A stretch of DNA of 64,000 nt from Pristionchus mayeri (taxonomy: Eukaryota > Nematoda > Chromadorea > Rhabditida > Neodiplogasteridae): positions 8,804,001 through 8,868,000 of the forward strand of contig BTRK01000001.1 of NCBI GenBank assembly GCA_036245805.1, read 5' to 3'. The position numbers were made by a program, and so were the translations under genes. Below the pieces are notes generated by a model. The model did no database searches. It saw only the letters and a list, made by a program, of their open reading frames with translations, and was not told the origin of the DNA. Below, piece by piece: positions 21,701 through 32,181 of the stretch; position 1 is the first letter of the stretch; each line of letters begins with the position of its first letter.

Positions 21701-24700
21701 CAGATGCGCAAGTCGCCGTGAAGACGATGACAGAATTGCCGAACAACTCGTTGAGCAGATAGACGAGGTACGCCTCCTGGAGTGATCTACCGTTCAATTA
21801 TCGATTGATTAATTTATCAACAAATTGATCGAAACTAGATATTAGGATGACGCTTTTTTTCTATCGACGTCCACGAGCTCAATTACTATCAACTTGCGGA
21901 AGCAATCGAAATTTATGTCTATTGTGAAACGGGAAGTTGATAGGTGCCAACAATGATTTCTCAAGCACTGATAGGATAAAGAAGCGAGATCGGCACTACT
22001 TCAGAAGACTGGAATGCGGCCCCGATTGGTGTGCCGGGGATAGAGCCCTGGTAGATGCGTTCAACCTAGAGTCTTCCAGATCCCTGAGAATATCTCTAAA
22101 TGTGTTAGAAGCATTCTAACAACAACTGCCTTACACCTATCGGGACCGCGTTCCAGGCTTCTGCAGTAGTGCCGCGAGATCAACCACTGAGCACCCACCT
22201 TGTACTTGTGAGGGATGAAGACGTAGTTCTGCTTCAGTTTGTCGACCGTCTTGTAGCGCGAGTTCACCTAGAAGTTATACATTACAAAAACATGAAATTA
22301 ATTTTTTTTTATTACCTCGACTCTCGCCGGGTCCTTGAGCGACGCTCGCTCCAGCTTCGCAACCTGCGAATTATTATGATTATTGTTTCTAGTGGCATCC
22401 GAAAAGAAATTAAAAAGTGAAGGATTCTTCGAGATTAATGGACTATGAGAAGCAGGAACTTGCAAGGCCAGACATGGATTTTCCATCTCCAGTTGTTTTT
22501 TTTTTGAAAATATGATCAAAGATCGGAAGAAATGCATGAAATATAGCGCAGCAAGGGCATTCTTATCCAAAAATACATTTGCTCAACATCATTATTTTTT
22601 AATACCACGACCCTAACGTCGATCGAAAATCAAGGAAACGTTCAAGCTATGTGGAATTGTGAAACGAGAACACGCCAAATGCTTTGGCGCCTTTTCCTTT
22701 CATATTAAGACTAGTTTAAATAATTTTTCATTAATCATTAAAACATACAACCATTAATACAAATTTCTCACCTTCTTGGTCATGGTGGCCGAGAAGAGGT
22801 ATGTGTTCCTCTCGCGCGGCACCACCTTCAGGATCTTGTCCAGCTCGACCTCCAAACTTCCTCATTTAGGGTACAGTACGATAAATAAAATCAGTCATCG
22901 ATTGATTGATATTACTCATACTGTAGACTCTTCATTCGGGGTACAATATGGTATAAAATAAAAATCAGGATACTTTCTGAAACGGGTCAAACAAATTCAA
23001 TAGAACAATTGCTTTTTTCGGCTCTACAACTACAAAAATGCCATGAAAAATCAGTCCTCGATCGCTGCATATTCTTCTCCGTTCTACCGTACCTCGAAGT
23101 CCATATTGAGGATGCGGTCTGCCTCGTCCATCACGAGGAATTTGAGCGCCTTGAGGTTGAATCCGCGCGTGTTCTCGAGGTGATCAACCAGACGACCCGG
23201 AGTGGCTGAAAGGACCAATATTAGTAACGAGGAGTGATCGCGGGAAAACTAATATCAAAATTTGCCACTTTTTTTCTCACTTTTATCGCCGTATAATTTT
23301 CATGATCTGTTTAAGTTCATATTTTACCAAAAATATTTTTTACATGTAGAGCGACAGTACAGAATAGTCGAAACCTCCGAATATTTGTGTTTCACAAAAT
23401 ATGAAAAACTCGAATGGTTTGTTAGCCATCGATGAGACGGATGTTCCAAAATCAAAAGTTAAAGTCAAATTATATCCTTCTCCCACTCAGTAATCGATCA
23501 TGTACCGTACCTACGATGATGTGGGGTCGCTTGGCGAGTGCCATCGCCTGTGTGACCATGTCGACTCCTCCCACGATAACGGCTGCAAATAAATATCGTA
23601 ATTATTAATAATTAGTAGAAACACAAATCATGTTTTAAGAAAACAAGCAACTGTATGATTCTCCTTTCGTACTCGCATTATCAACCAACCACACTTCAAG
23701 ACACTTCACACTTCAAGAGGAGGAGCACGGACGGATTCCCATCGTCTCGAGTGATCTACCGTCAAGAAAGCCTCGCTCAAGTCTGCGTTGTGAGTTCCTA
23801 ACCGGCGCAAGTCAGGTGTTCGGCGGCAGGATGATCTACTTCGATGCTCAACGGAGATCCGTCACGATCGTCCCTACAGTTGACCAGAGAAGCCAAAGAA
23901 GATCCCATCCATTGACCTAACGACGCTCTGATACCGAAGATCCCAATTCCATCCACACCGAAGTCACCCTCCTGCAGGACCATTGTGCCTGACGTCAGGA
24001 TAAATATGAAATATGAAACTCGCATTATCTACTCGGAAGGAATATTTTCGATCTAGCCCCCAATTATATCTTTATCGCACATAGTTAAAATGCGCGAGTG
24101 CAATATAAACAGAAAAACCAGCAGCTCGGAGCTGGTAGGTAGACTGGTTATTGTCGAATTGATAAATGTAGAGTAGCCGCCGCATTTAGTAAAGAGAGAC
24201 AATAGCTCGAACTCGTCAAAATTCCCAGCTGGTTGATTCTGGTCACACAAACGAGCTATCTTTTCCAAAATCATTCCAACCCAATCGGTACCGGATTAGT
24301 ATGGAAAAAAGCAATAACGTATACAACGCTTGGTCTAAACAGTTTCCAAATGCGCCCAGATAATTCTTGCTTCGCAATCGCATAATCTACCACGAAATTA
24401 TTTGCATGGGATAGAGCCAAACTTTGCTGTTTAGTAAAAAAATACTTTTAAAAAATTAGAATCAGGTTGTTCTCAAAATTTATTGAAAAGCGACCGGCCG
24501 TTTCTAGCCCCACCCGTTCTTCATTTACTTTGAAAAAATGTGTACACAATCAGTACTCGCCCTGTGTTTCTAACAAGCAATAAAATACAAATAAGTGTGT
24601 AACAGCTCACCAGTAATTATGAGGCCGTGAATTTCTTTAATAATAATAATAACAAAACACGGCCCGTTAAACAGTGGAAAAAAGTCCGGTCAGACAACCG

Positions 24701-26921
24701 CGTTGCGGCCGTGACTCATACAATTCACGATAGAAATTTTTTTGTTAGGAGTGCAGCAACTACTGTAGAATTTGTAAGAATTTTACCAAAACATGCGCCG
24801 GCTTTGTACCTGGAATTCGCGTGTTTTGGATGTTTTCGATTTTTTATTTAAATATGAAGCATATTTATGTATCATTCTAGCAGAAATATTATAGAGGCTT
24901 TTATCTGCATTTTTTGGTATGAATTCATCCTAAATACTGCAACCTTAAAGTTTATCAGCTTTCCTCAAATTCTCCAAATTCTGTCCAAAACGATATATGC
25001 ATGCACTTTATGAGCGTGCCTTTTAGTTGTTTACTAGCAGAATTATTGTAGTAGATGTATGTGAGCATGCATAGTGAGAATGTTGCGTTCCGAAGTTTGA
25101 AATGCAGCAAGTTATCACCACTTCTGCTTTGCGAGTCGGATCGGTCAAAATATAATTATGCCCATTTGTTTCGCGTAGACGGGGTTTAAGTATTAATTTT
25201 TTTGAAATACCAATATTCTTTGCCCTCCTACGGAATGGATTATATAAACAAATATTATTTTTCAACCCAAAGTTTAACACTCGTGGAATATTCGTCCTGT
25301 TTTTTTTACTGTCGCGCTCCAGCGAACTCCATGGGCATTTTTTTCGTTGCGGCGCTGACCCCACACTCTCTAACGGGCCGTGAAAAACAATAAGACCGTA
25401 AATAATAACAAAAACAGTTGATTAAGTATTTGTCTCACCAGTCATGACGCCGATGCTCGTGCCGAGTGCCTCGAATTGCTGCGCGATCTGAAAATAGTAA
25501 AGTAAAATTATTGTTTTGACATTTTGGATAATGATTTTTTCCTAACAATAAGCCCGATGCGGCCCTCGAAATTTTTCTAATAGCAAAGATAACCCGTTGA
25601 TTTCTGGAATCAAACCCTCCTTTAGTACAACTAAGTCACCAAGAATGCCAGTTCCGTAGCCTTTCGTGGCAACGGAACCCGTTGATTCTTAGATTCATAA
25701 TCTCCTTTAGTACAACCGATTACACACCTGGAATGCCAGTTCCCTAGTCGGCGTGAGCACGAGGGCGAACAGCTTCTGCGGTCTATCCAGCAGCGATTGA
25801 AGGATGGGAATGGCGAAGGCGCCTGTCTTGCCCGATCTGCGATTTTTATTATTTTATTATTTTTGTAAATAAAAAAATGATCTACCCCAACAGCATCCAT
25901 CATAATGTACGCTATATATAGCAATAATCCTCATCGGCCTTATACAGAGGATACTTTTAAACTACTAGAAAAAAACAGCATAAAACCAATACGCGCACTG
26001 CTTTGCTAGGCGAACCATCGTAAAGCTTTGCGCAACCATCTTTTGATACTGGCAATCATAATGATCAACGTAATCTTAAATATATTTAGAACACAGTGAC
26101 AGCACTCCCCCACCCGGTCTCGGCCAGTCCGATCACGTCCTTGCCCTTGAGTGCTGCGGGGAGGGCCGCCTTCTGGATCTTCGATGGTTCCTTCCATCCG
26201 AGGGCAGCGCACGCTTCCACCAGAGGGCCACACACACCCTGGAATACGATCATTGTTCATTGTTATTATAAATTTTAGAAAAAAAGTCGCGCAAAAATCA
26301 TTTGAACTGTCTAACCGCCGCTAAGAAATAGACATGCGGCACAAATTCACCTTGTTAAACAGATTTTAAGCAGTAGTTAAATTTAAGAGCAGGACTGACT
26401 AAAAATCATTCTTCACAATGTATGAAGTAAAAGGGAATAGTCACACAAGACTAAAATGGGCGCGAAAAGGGAAAAGTAAGACTTACAAGATCGGCGAAAG
26501 TCCGCGTATCCTCTTCCTCCTCCTCTTCACCCGCTTCGTCCTCCTTCTTTTCCTTGTCCTCAGCAGGAGCTGCAGAAGCTTTCTGGGATGAATAATATAT
26601 AAACAGATCAACTACAAAGCAATGAACAGCACATGAGCCCACTTTTTATCGTGGCTCATTGCAGTCGTGAAATACAAACTGTAAACTCCTCTATTTCCCG
26701 GTCACGCCAAACCTTTTCCGACTAACATGACGCGAAGGCATGATATATATATATGCGATATTGGTTGAGTAAGTATAACCATGAATCAGAGAAGGTTAAA
26801 AGAAGCTTCAGAACACACACAAAACTCGATCGCAACCAACCTTCATTTTGAGCTTCTTGCGCCTCTGCTGCTCCGAGAGCTGCTTCTGCATCTCATCTTC
26901 ATCCGAGGAAGAGTCAGACAT
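18730..26921 (-). CDS. DDX47: DEAD-box RNA helicase, DDX47/Rrp3 family
   Basis: This is an ATP-dependent RNA helicase. In yeast and animals the family acts in the nucleolus on pre-18S rRNA processing. Sixteen exons give 494 aa: 26841-26921, 26487-26582, 26114-26238, 25728-25836, 25439-25487, 23511-23582, 23093-23205, 22772-22849, 22316-22363, 22199-22267, 21660-21776, 21132-21240, 20300-20381, 19805-19893, 19028-19160 and 18730-18844. All phases join. An acidic N-terminus ([10 protein letters not shown], then an EEEEEED run) precedes the Q motif at GWKEPSKIQ. Motif I is AETGSGKT (98-105), Ia PTREL (130-134), then ATPGR, II DEAD (204-207), III SAT (235-237), [18 protein letters not shown] (motif V region) and VI HRVGRTARAGR (379-389). 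The C-terminus is Lys/Gly rich. Several introns open with GTACGGTA. Intron 14 carries a MITE and intron 5 a 725-bp element; neither touches an exon. The ATG at 26919-26921 is the first in frame. Confidence 0.95.
19342..19674. mobile_element. Foldback MITE, GGGGGCGGACATT family, 9-bp TSD
   Basis: A 333-bp near-complete palindrome lies in DDX47 intron 14. The ends are GGGGGCGGACATTTCCGC and GCGGAAATGTCCGCCCCC, flanked on both sides by CAAATTCCC (19333-19341 and 19675-19683). The 9-bp duplication and long arms resemble Mutator-like foldbacks. The same terminal sequence bounds the larger element at 42176-43976. Confidence 0.88.
24658..25382. mobile_element. Inverted-repeat element in DDX47 intron 5 (725 bp)
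   Basis: The ends pair as CACGGCCCGTTA (left) and TAACGGGCCGTG (right), with weaker pairing inward (GGTCAG and GTTGCGG against CCGCAAC and CTGACC). No transposase frame is seen. Target duplication is unclear because both flanks are A rich (TAATAACAAAA occurs at the left edge and again about 20 bp beyond the right edge). The sequence just left, around 24606-24630, resembles the acceptor side of helicase exon 5 and may be a decayed partial exon copy. Confidence 0.6.
25592..25745. repeat. Tandem duplication at DDX47 exon 4 donor side
   Basis: Two adjacent units of about 78 bp share CCGTTGATT, CTCCTTTAGTACAAC and GAATGCCAGTTCC. The right unit contains the real end of exon 4 (encoding RELAFQ) and its GT donor. 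The left unit is a decayed copy lying within the intron. Confidence 0.75.
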
Positions 26922-27175
26922 TTTTTAACCCTTCGAAAACACAATTTAAAAACAAAAACAAACTCGAACAGAACAAGCATTGAGGACGCGAACCTCACAG
27001 TCTACACGAAATGCTGACGAAAGTGCGTCAAACATGTAGTTTATCAGCATTTGGGACAGCGGTGATACAACGGGGACACAAGGAAATCGGGTGGGATGAA
27101 CGATAAATGGCTAATACACGAGGGAAATGCGGGAAGAAATATAGTTAATGGGGGAAAGAATGACTAGATGGGACG

Positions 27176-30100
27176 CTAACAAGGGGAACTGCCTCTGCGC
27201 TCCACGCCGGGGCTGAACAGACGCGACATCAAGTGCCCGACGTGATCGACCTAACAAATCGCGAAATTAAAACCTAGAACAGAGCTAAAATCGATAAAGT
27301 AGGCAAAACTTTCAAAAAAATCGGCAAAAATAAAGCCAGTTCTCGATTGGCGATATCCTCAGTAACTTCAGCCCAAATGCACACTCTAAATACTAGCGGA
27401 TCATTTATTTATTTTTTTGAAAATATTTTCCTTATTTTTAGACTTATTTTAATTATTTAAAATATTATTAATAACCTCGCGAAAAACTACATCGGCCGCC
27501 GTCTTTCCGCACTCGTTCTCAATCATACACGTGTACCTGCAAAGACAACGGTCGGGATGACCTACAGCCTACCGTATACCTGCCGGCGTCGCGCTCGCCC
27601 CAATTCGCCAGCTGCATGCGCGCCGTGTAGATGCCGTCGTCGCCTTCCTTTAGCACCTGCACCTTGACCCTTCCCGACTCGGCCAACGGCTTGCCTGAGT
27701 GGGTACTGTAGTTTGGATTACGGTAGGAGACGGCTACGGTATCTTTAGATACGATAAGTCACATTGAGAGTGTGCAAGATCGATAATTCTTCAGGCCCTG
27801 ATCAGGCTCTCACCGCGAATGTTCCACCAGGTTACGGTAGGCTCGCTGACCGAGGCGAAGCCCACGTCAAATAGCGCGATGTGCACGTGGTCCTGCAAAA
27901 CGTGCTGTTTATCTTTCTACCGTACTCCTGAGATATGCGTCTTCCGTTGCCAACCAATTCATATTCTACATGCTCTCTCACCGGCACTAGGTCGGATGAG
28001 AACTACGACGCCATGCCGCCTTTGATCTATCAAAGGCGGCATGACGTCATAGTTCTCATCCGACCTTGTGCCCTATCACTTGTCCGACCGGCGAGAGAGC
28101 ACGGAGAATGAAGCGAGACATGTCTTACCTCTTTCCAAGGTATCCAAATTTTTACTTATTTACTGAAAACATTCGCTGTGATATCACTCCTGTTTTCTGA
28201 TCCGGTATTGATCAAATGATCTCCATGAGCACGCCACTCCATGATTGAAACCATGTGCAAGTTCCCGCCTACTCGATCTAGCCTCTCGCCTTTCTCAATC
28301 ACGGCGCGGCTAGAGAGCACGGCTCCCATGAGAGATCTCGGAAACGGAAAGATGACAGTTTCTGGCGGGGATGAGAGATGGTCTCCATCTCGTAGCCAGG
28401 ACTCATTAGATTTAAGAGTGGAATTCGCCACGTCTGTTCCCCTGGTGGTACCGCCCCACCAGTGTTCCTCCACTGGTCCGGGTGGCCAAGTTTTGACAAG
28501 CCATCACCGACGGGCGTGGCACCAATTAAGGAAAAGGAATTGATCTTCCTCGGAAAAAGATGTGGCATCAGGCAGGACAAGCATGGTAAGCAGCGAAAAC
28601 TTGTTCAGGTTACGGTATGCATCTGTTACGGTAAGACCACGTCGACGAGACACATGATCACAATTAAGAGCGAAGAGAGTCAGATGCCATCTCTATCCAG
28701 TACCCACTGGCATGCCGTTACTTCCTGCTGTACTTCTCTTCCACTGTACCAGTCGCCTACCGTATCCTCATATACAGTACCCTCTCATATCGTACCCTCG
28801 TATACAGTACCCTCTCCTACCGTGCCCCTCTCGCCCACCTACCGTACCTTGACCATGTGCCGGCCGCTGAGCGGTCGCGTGATGTGCGGCAGTCCGGATG
28901 ATTGCTCCTGCAATCGGAAGGGAAAGATCAAAGATCAATTTGAATTTTAGAAATATTTTTTTCCCTCAGTTAGATGCATTATTGGAATTGACGCCAAAAT
29001 CAATTTGATCATTCAACGACCATGAATCCATGATCATTCACCTAGCTAGGCCTAGTTTATTTGTGTTTCAAAGTCATTCCATATTGTCCGATAATGAAAA
29101 GTAGTTGATTTAGCTGCCTTGCATACTTCAAAAACCATACTCTCTTCGGCGATGTGAAAGGGCTGACCAGATAAATTAATTCACCGTTTGCAGGATCAAT
29201 GCTACCGTATACCCATACAATCGCGGCGCGCGACGCGACCGCAACGCGTCTCCGATAGGCGAGGATCGCCGATACCTGTCCATAGCTGGCGATGATCTCT
29301 CCGTGCTCGTTCTTGATTCTGCACTCGTAGACGGAGGTCGACTGGGCGGCCTCACTGGCTGAGTCACGACAGAGGATCAGGGCGCCGTAGTATGTCTGAG
29401 TGAGAGTTCTCGAGATACCGCACCATCGTCTACCGTAGTTCAACAGCACCCACACGAGCAGAAATACTAGAGTGTGAGACTCCACACGCATGTATTTTAG
29501 GGTCTAATTGGTTATGGTATCAAGGGGAATGACAGAGGATCAGGGCGCCGTAGTACGTCTAAATGAGAGAAGAGTGCTCAAATGAGAGGCCGTACGTCAG
29601 ATCATCTGAATGGGGGCCGGTTGTGTGGTGTGCTCACTGCTGGAAAGTACGACCGTATGACAGATTAGAAATGGCTCCACAATAAATTAAGTGCTCTTGT
29701 TGCGTGCAGTCTCGCTGATTAGATCGATGATAGAGCAGGCACAATGAAGAGAGAATTCCTCGAGAATTCTTCGAGGAATTCCTCGACACCAACAAGCTCT
29801 CACGCAGTGACTAGGGTTCCGGAATTGGGCGTAACTGGGCGTCTTGTGAAATCACTTTCGGATATGTTTCATGTACAATATATAGTACACATATATAGTG
29901 CACACCAAAAATATCTGAAAATGATTCAAAAGACGCCCAATTACGCCCAATTCCGGAATCCTAGCAGTGGCTAAAGAGAATTTGTAGCAGAGGCTACACA
30001 GATCCTGAAGTTAGCCAACATGAGCAATTGTATTGTTCAATCGAAATATGAAACCGAATCCGAGCGAGATTACATGTGTTTGCTTCATCCACTATTCAGC

Positions 30101-32181
30101 AAATGCTGAAACTCAACACTTCGTTGTTACAGATGCTGTCAACTATAATCCGATTGCTTAGCGAGAGATAATGATAGTCAAGTCGGGCTCTTTTGCCAAT
30201 ACGCTCCACGCTTGATGCACATGGCTTTTGTAAGACGACGTTTAAGATACGTCGCTCTTCACCACACTCACATCCGCATTCTCCTTTCTGTGCACGAAGT
30301 TGACGGTTCTGGACTTGGGCAAGGAGAGGCCGTCCTGGCTCCACGAGGCTGTGATCTTCTTCGGAGAACGCACACGAAAGTCCATAATCTGAGAGATCAA
30401 AGTTCAAAAGATCAAAGATCATCAGATACTGATAGTAGGAACAAAACATGAGAGAAGGAACTCTAAGAAGATCAAAGACTAGCTCTCTGAGTACGGTAGG
30501 CGAGATTTCCTAAACGTCGCCCCACAACGCACCACGATGCGGCCGTTGTCTCTCAGGTGGAAGCCGGTCTTCTGAATAAAGAAGGGCCGCTGGAAGAAGT
30601 CCTTCTTTACCTGAAAAGGAGCAGGCGAGTGTCAGACTCTCTCCAGTTCATGCACTCTCTCGCTCTGGTTCGATGACGTCATCTAGCGATTACTTTCTCT
30701 ATTTCCCATGCTCTCTCGTCGGCTAGAGAGCTAGAGAGCGTGAAATCTGGAGAGAGTCAGACACTTTCTCTCTCTCACCTGGTACTAGGTCGGATGAGAT
30801 CTATGACGTTGTGCCACCTTTGATGTATCGAAGGCGGATGACGTCATAGTCCTCATCCGACCTAGTGCCGATAACTCTCTCCATATTCCATACTCTCTCC
30901 TGCCAGAGAAGGAGCGAGAGAGCGTGGAATATGGAGAGAGTCAGACAGTGTCTTTCTCACCTCGATGAGTGCCGTGATGCAGGCTGCTTCGGATGAGATG
31001 TCGCACTTGTACATGCCGGCGTCCGACTCACCCGCTCCTGGAGATCGATATTTTGCAGATGAAAATCAATAGTTTTATCTAAATCGATAAATTATTCATA
31101 AAAATCAATAATTTCCCCAAAATAACTAAATTTCATTAGAAACATCGATAATTTGTAATTAAATCGTCGTTCAGTAACGATAATTATCACGGATCCTCCA
31201 CCTGGCCGCTCTCTCCGATCGATAGCAATCTATCAGCTTCTCTTTCACAAATGGAAACTGTGAAATTTGCGACCTAGGATACTTTGAGTTTCACATTCGT
31301 TACAAAGTCCTCGCGATTCTTCTCACTTTGATAGCCAGTCTATGACTATATATATAGTACACAACAAAACATAAATGGACGATGCTCCCAAGGAGTCTTT
31401 ATCATTCTTCATAGTTGATCTTTGATCTTTGGTCTATATAGTGACGTCATCATTCTCGGCTTTGCTTACCATCGATTCGCAGCGTCGACGAGCACGTCTC
31501 GTCGTTCCTGAAAGCAGCTTAGGATTACGGTAGGGTACGGTAGGTCAAGGAAAGTGTTCGGTGGGCCAGCTGACCTCCTGACAAATGTGGTCTTGAGTCG
31601 GCCCTCTACGCCGTTCAGCTGAGACGCGATGATGTCCTCGCTCGAGCTGTGAAATGAATATTTTCGAAATTCTAAGCGCTTTTTCGAAATGTACACTCCA
31701 TTTCCATATTCATTCTTGTCTCTCCTCAAATGTCGTGCTCTCTCACTCTGTCTGACCGGCGAGAGAGCACGCAAAACTAGGAGAGTCTGCGCCGAAGTTT
31801 TTCGATCCCCTCTTCCACTTTTTTCTGGAACCTCCCTTCCCCGAACCAATCTGTTCTCCAATCTCCCTCCCTCCCTGACGAAGTTACTGGTCTGCAGGCC
31901 AATTTGTCCGTGTATTGGAGGGCCATAGCCACTCGGTTGGGCACCTGAACCCGGAAACGAACCCGTGGGAACCGTAGACTGGGACCCGAACCCGGAAACG
32001 AACCCGTGGGAACCGTATACTGGGACCCGAACCAGATAACGTACCCAAACTTCCACTGAATATCCGGTACGGCCTGGCTCTCGAAGACGGTCTCTATCTC
32101 GATGGATCCGTCCACATTCTGCCGCAGCGATGGAGGGTCGAGGAAACGAAGGGAATCAGTGGACAGTTGTTTGAAGACCAT
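27176..32181 (-). CDS. Protein with three immunoglobulin (I-set-like) domains
   Basis: Twelve exons join in phase to give 342 aa: 32045-32181, 31575-31646, 31470-31507, 30961-31037, 30533-30610, 30272-30388, 29276-29395, 28848-28907, 27814-27892, 27580-27694, 27476-27536 and 27176-27250 (stop 27176-27178). Three Ig folds are recognisable by a central Trp and a late Y-x-C. Domain 1 has DIQWKFG and DAGMYKC. Domain 2 has ITASWSQDGLSLPKS and SVYECRIKNEHG. Domain 3 has VTWWNIRG and DAGRYTCMIENECGKTAA. No signal peptide or membrane segment is seen, which fits the intracellular Ig repeats of titin-like muscle proteins rather than adhesion receptors; this is an inference. The first exon begins with ATG directly after a CAG acceptor, so upstream exons may exist and the true start is uncertain. 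The introns are crowded with small palindromes and MITEs. Confidence 0.85.
27983..28072. repeat. 90-bp palindrome, ACTAGGTCGGATGAG family, copy 1
   Basis: The arms GGCACTAGGTCGGATGAG and CTCATCCGACCTTGTGCC enclose a near-perfect stem through CGCCTTTGATCTATCAAAGGCG at the centre. The right arm carries ATGACGTCAT. It lies in an Ig-gene intron and is set inside a second hairpin (GCTCTCTCACCGG at 27971, CCGGCGAGAGAGC at about 28087). Confidence 0.85.
28260..28535 (+). repeat. Dispersed repeat R, copy 1
   Basis: It shares with the copies at 34190, 34793, 38750 and 39876 the blocks CTCAATCACGGCGCGGCTAG, ACAGTTTCTGGCGGGGATG, CCCCTGGTGGTACCGCCCC and CCAAGTTTTGACAAGCCATC. It lies in an Ig-gene intron. 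Open frames crossing it are shadows and show no recognised domain. The ends are not defined by a target duplication I can see. Confidence 0.8.
29528..29572. repeat. Partial copy of an Ig-gene exon edge
   Basis: The stretch around ACAGAGGATCAGGGCGCCG and TAGTACGTCT repeats the acceptor side of the true exon at 29276-29395 (ACAGAGGATCAGGGCGCCG, TAGTATGTCTGAGTGAGAG). It lies about 150 bp upstream of that exon in transcription order. It is a broken micro-duplication and is unlikely to be spliced as a full exon. Confidence 0.7.
29812..29963. mobile_element. hAT-type MITE (152 bp)
   Basis: The inverted ends are TAGGGTTCCGGAATTGGGCG and CGCCCAATTCCGGAATCCTA. The flanks carry an 8-bp duplication with one mismatch, GCAGTGAC (29804-29811) and GCAGTGGC (29964-29971). 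An 8-bp duplication with TAGGG-type ends suits the hAT superfamily. It lies in an Ig-gene intron. Confidence 0.8.
30630..30960. repeat. Cluster of CTCTCTC hairpins around a 90-bp palindrome
   Basis: Three nested or adjacent hairpins lie in one intron. An outer pair GTGTCAGACTCTCTCCAG and CTGGAGAGAGTCAGACAC spans about 30630-30766. A palindrome of the 27983 family sits at 30781-30869. A third hairpin at about 30875-30940 pairs CTCTCTCCATATTCCA with TGGAATATGGAGAGAG. Related GCTCTCTCGCC hairpins recur at about 31722-31785 and 32792-32837. Confidence 0.75.
30781..30869. repeat. 90-bp palindrome, ACTAGGTCGGATGAG family, copy 2
   Basis: The arms GGTACTAGGTCGGATGAG and CTCATCCGACCTAGTGCC surround a stem with CACCTTTGATGTATCGAAGGCG at the centre. 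The right arm keeps ATGACGTCATAG. It is the second member of the family within the same gene. Confidence 0.85.
31945..32037. repeat. Two-copy tandem repeat in Ig-gene intron 1
   Basis: A unit of about 46 bp (GAACCCGGAAACGAACCCGT, then GGGAACCGTA and ACTGGGACCC) is present twice back to back, differing at one or two positions. It lies just downstream of the first modelled exon. Confidence 0.85.

Noticed and set aside
23798..24025. 75-aa minus-strand frame in DDX47 intron 5
   Set aside because: No recognised domain and no matching splice context; the intron contains repeat insertions, so I treat it as chance or transposon debris.
28462..28950. 162-aa plus-strand open frame
   Set aside because: It crosses a copy of repeat R and runs antisense to an Ig-gene exon; no domain is recognisable.
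31466..32056. 196-aa minus-strand open frame
   Set aside because: It reads through introns of the Ig gene; only 31470-31507 and 31575-31646 are supported as exons by Ig motifs and splice phase.
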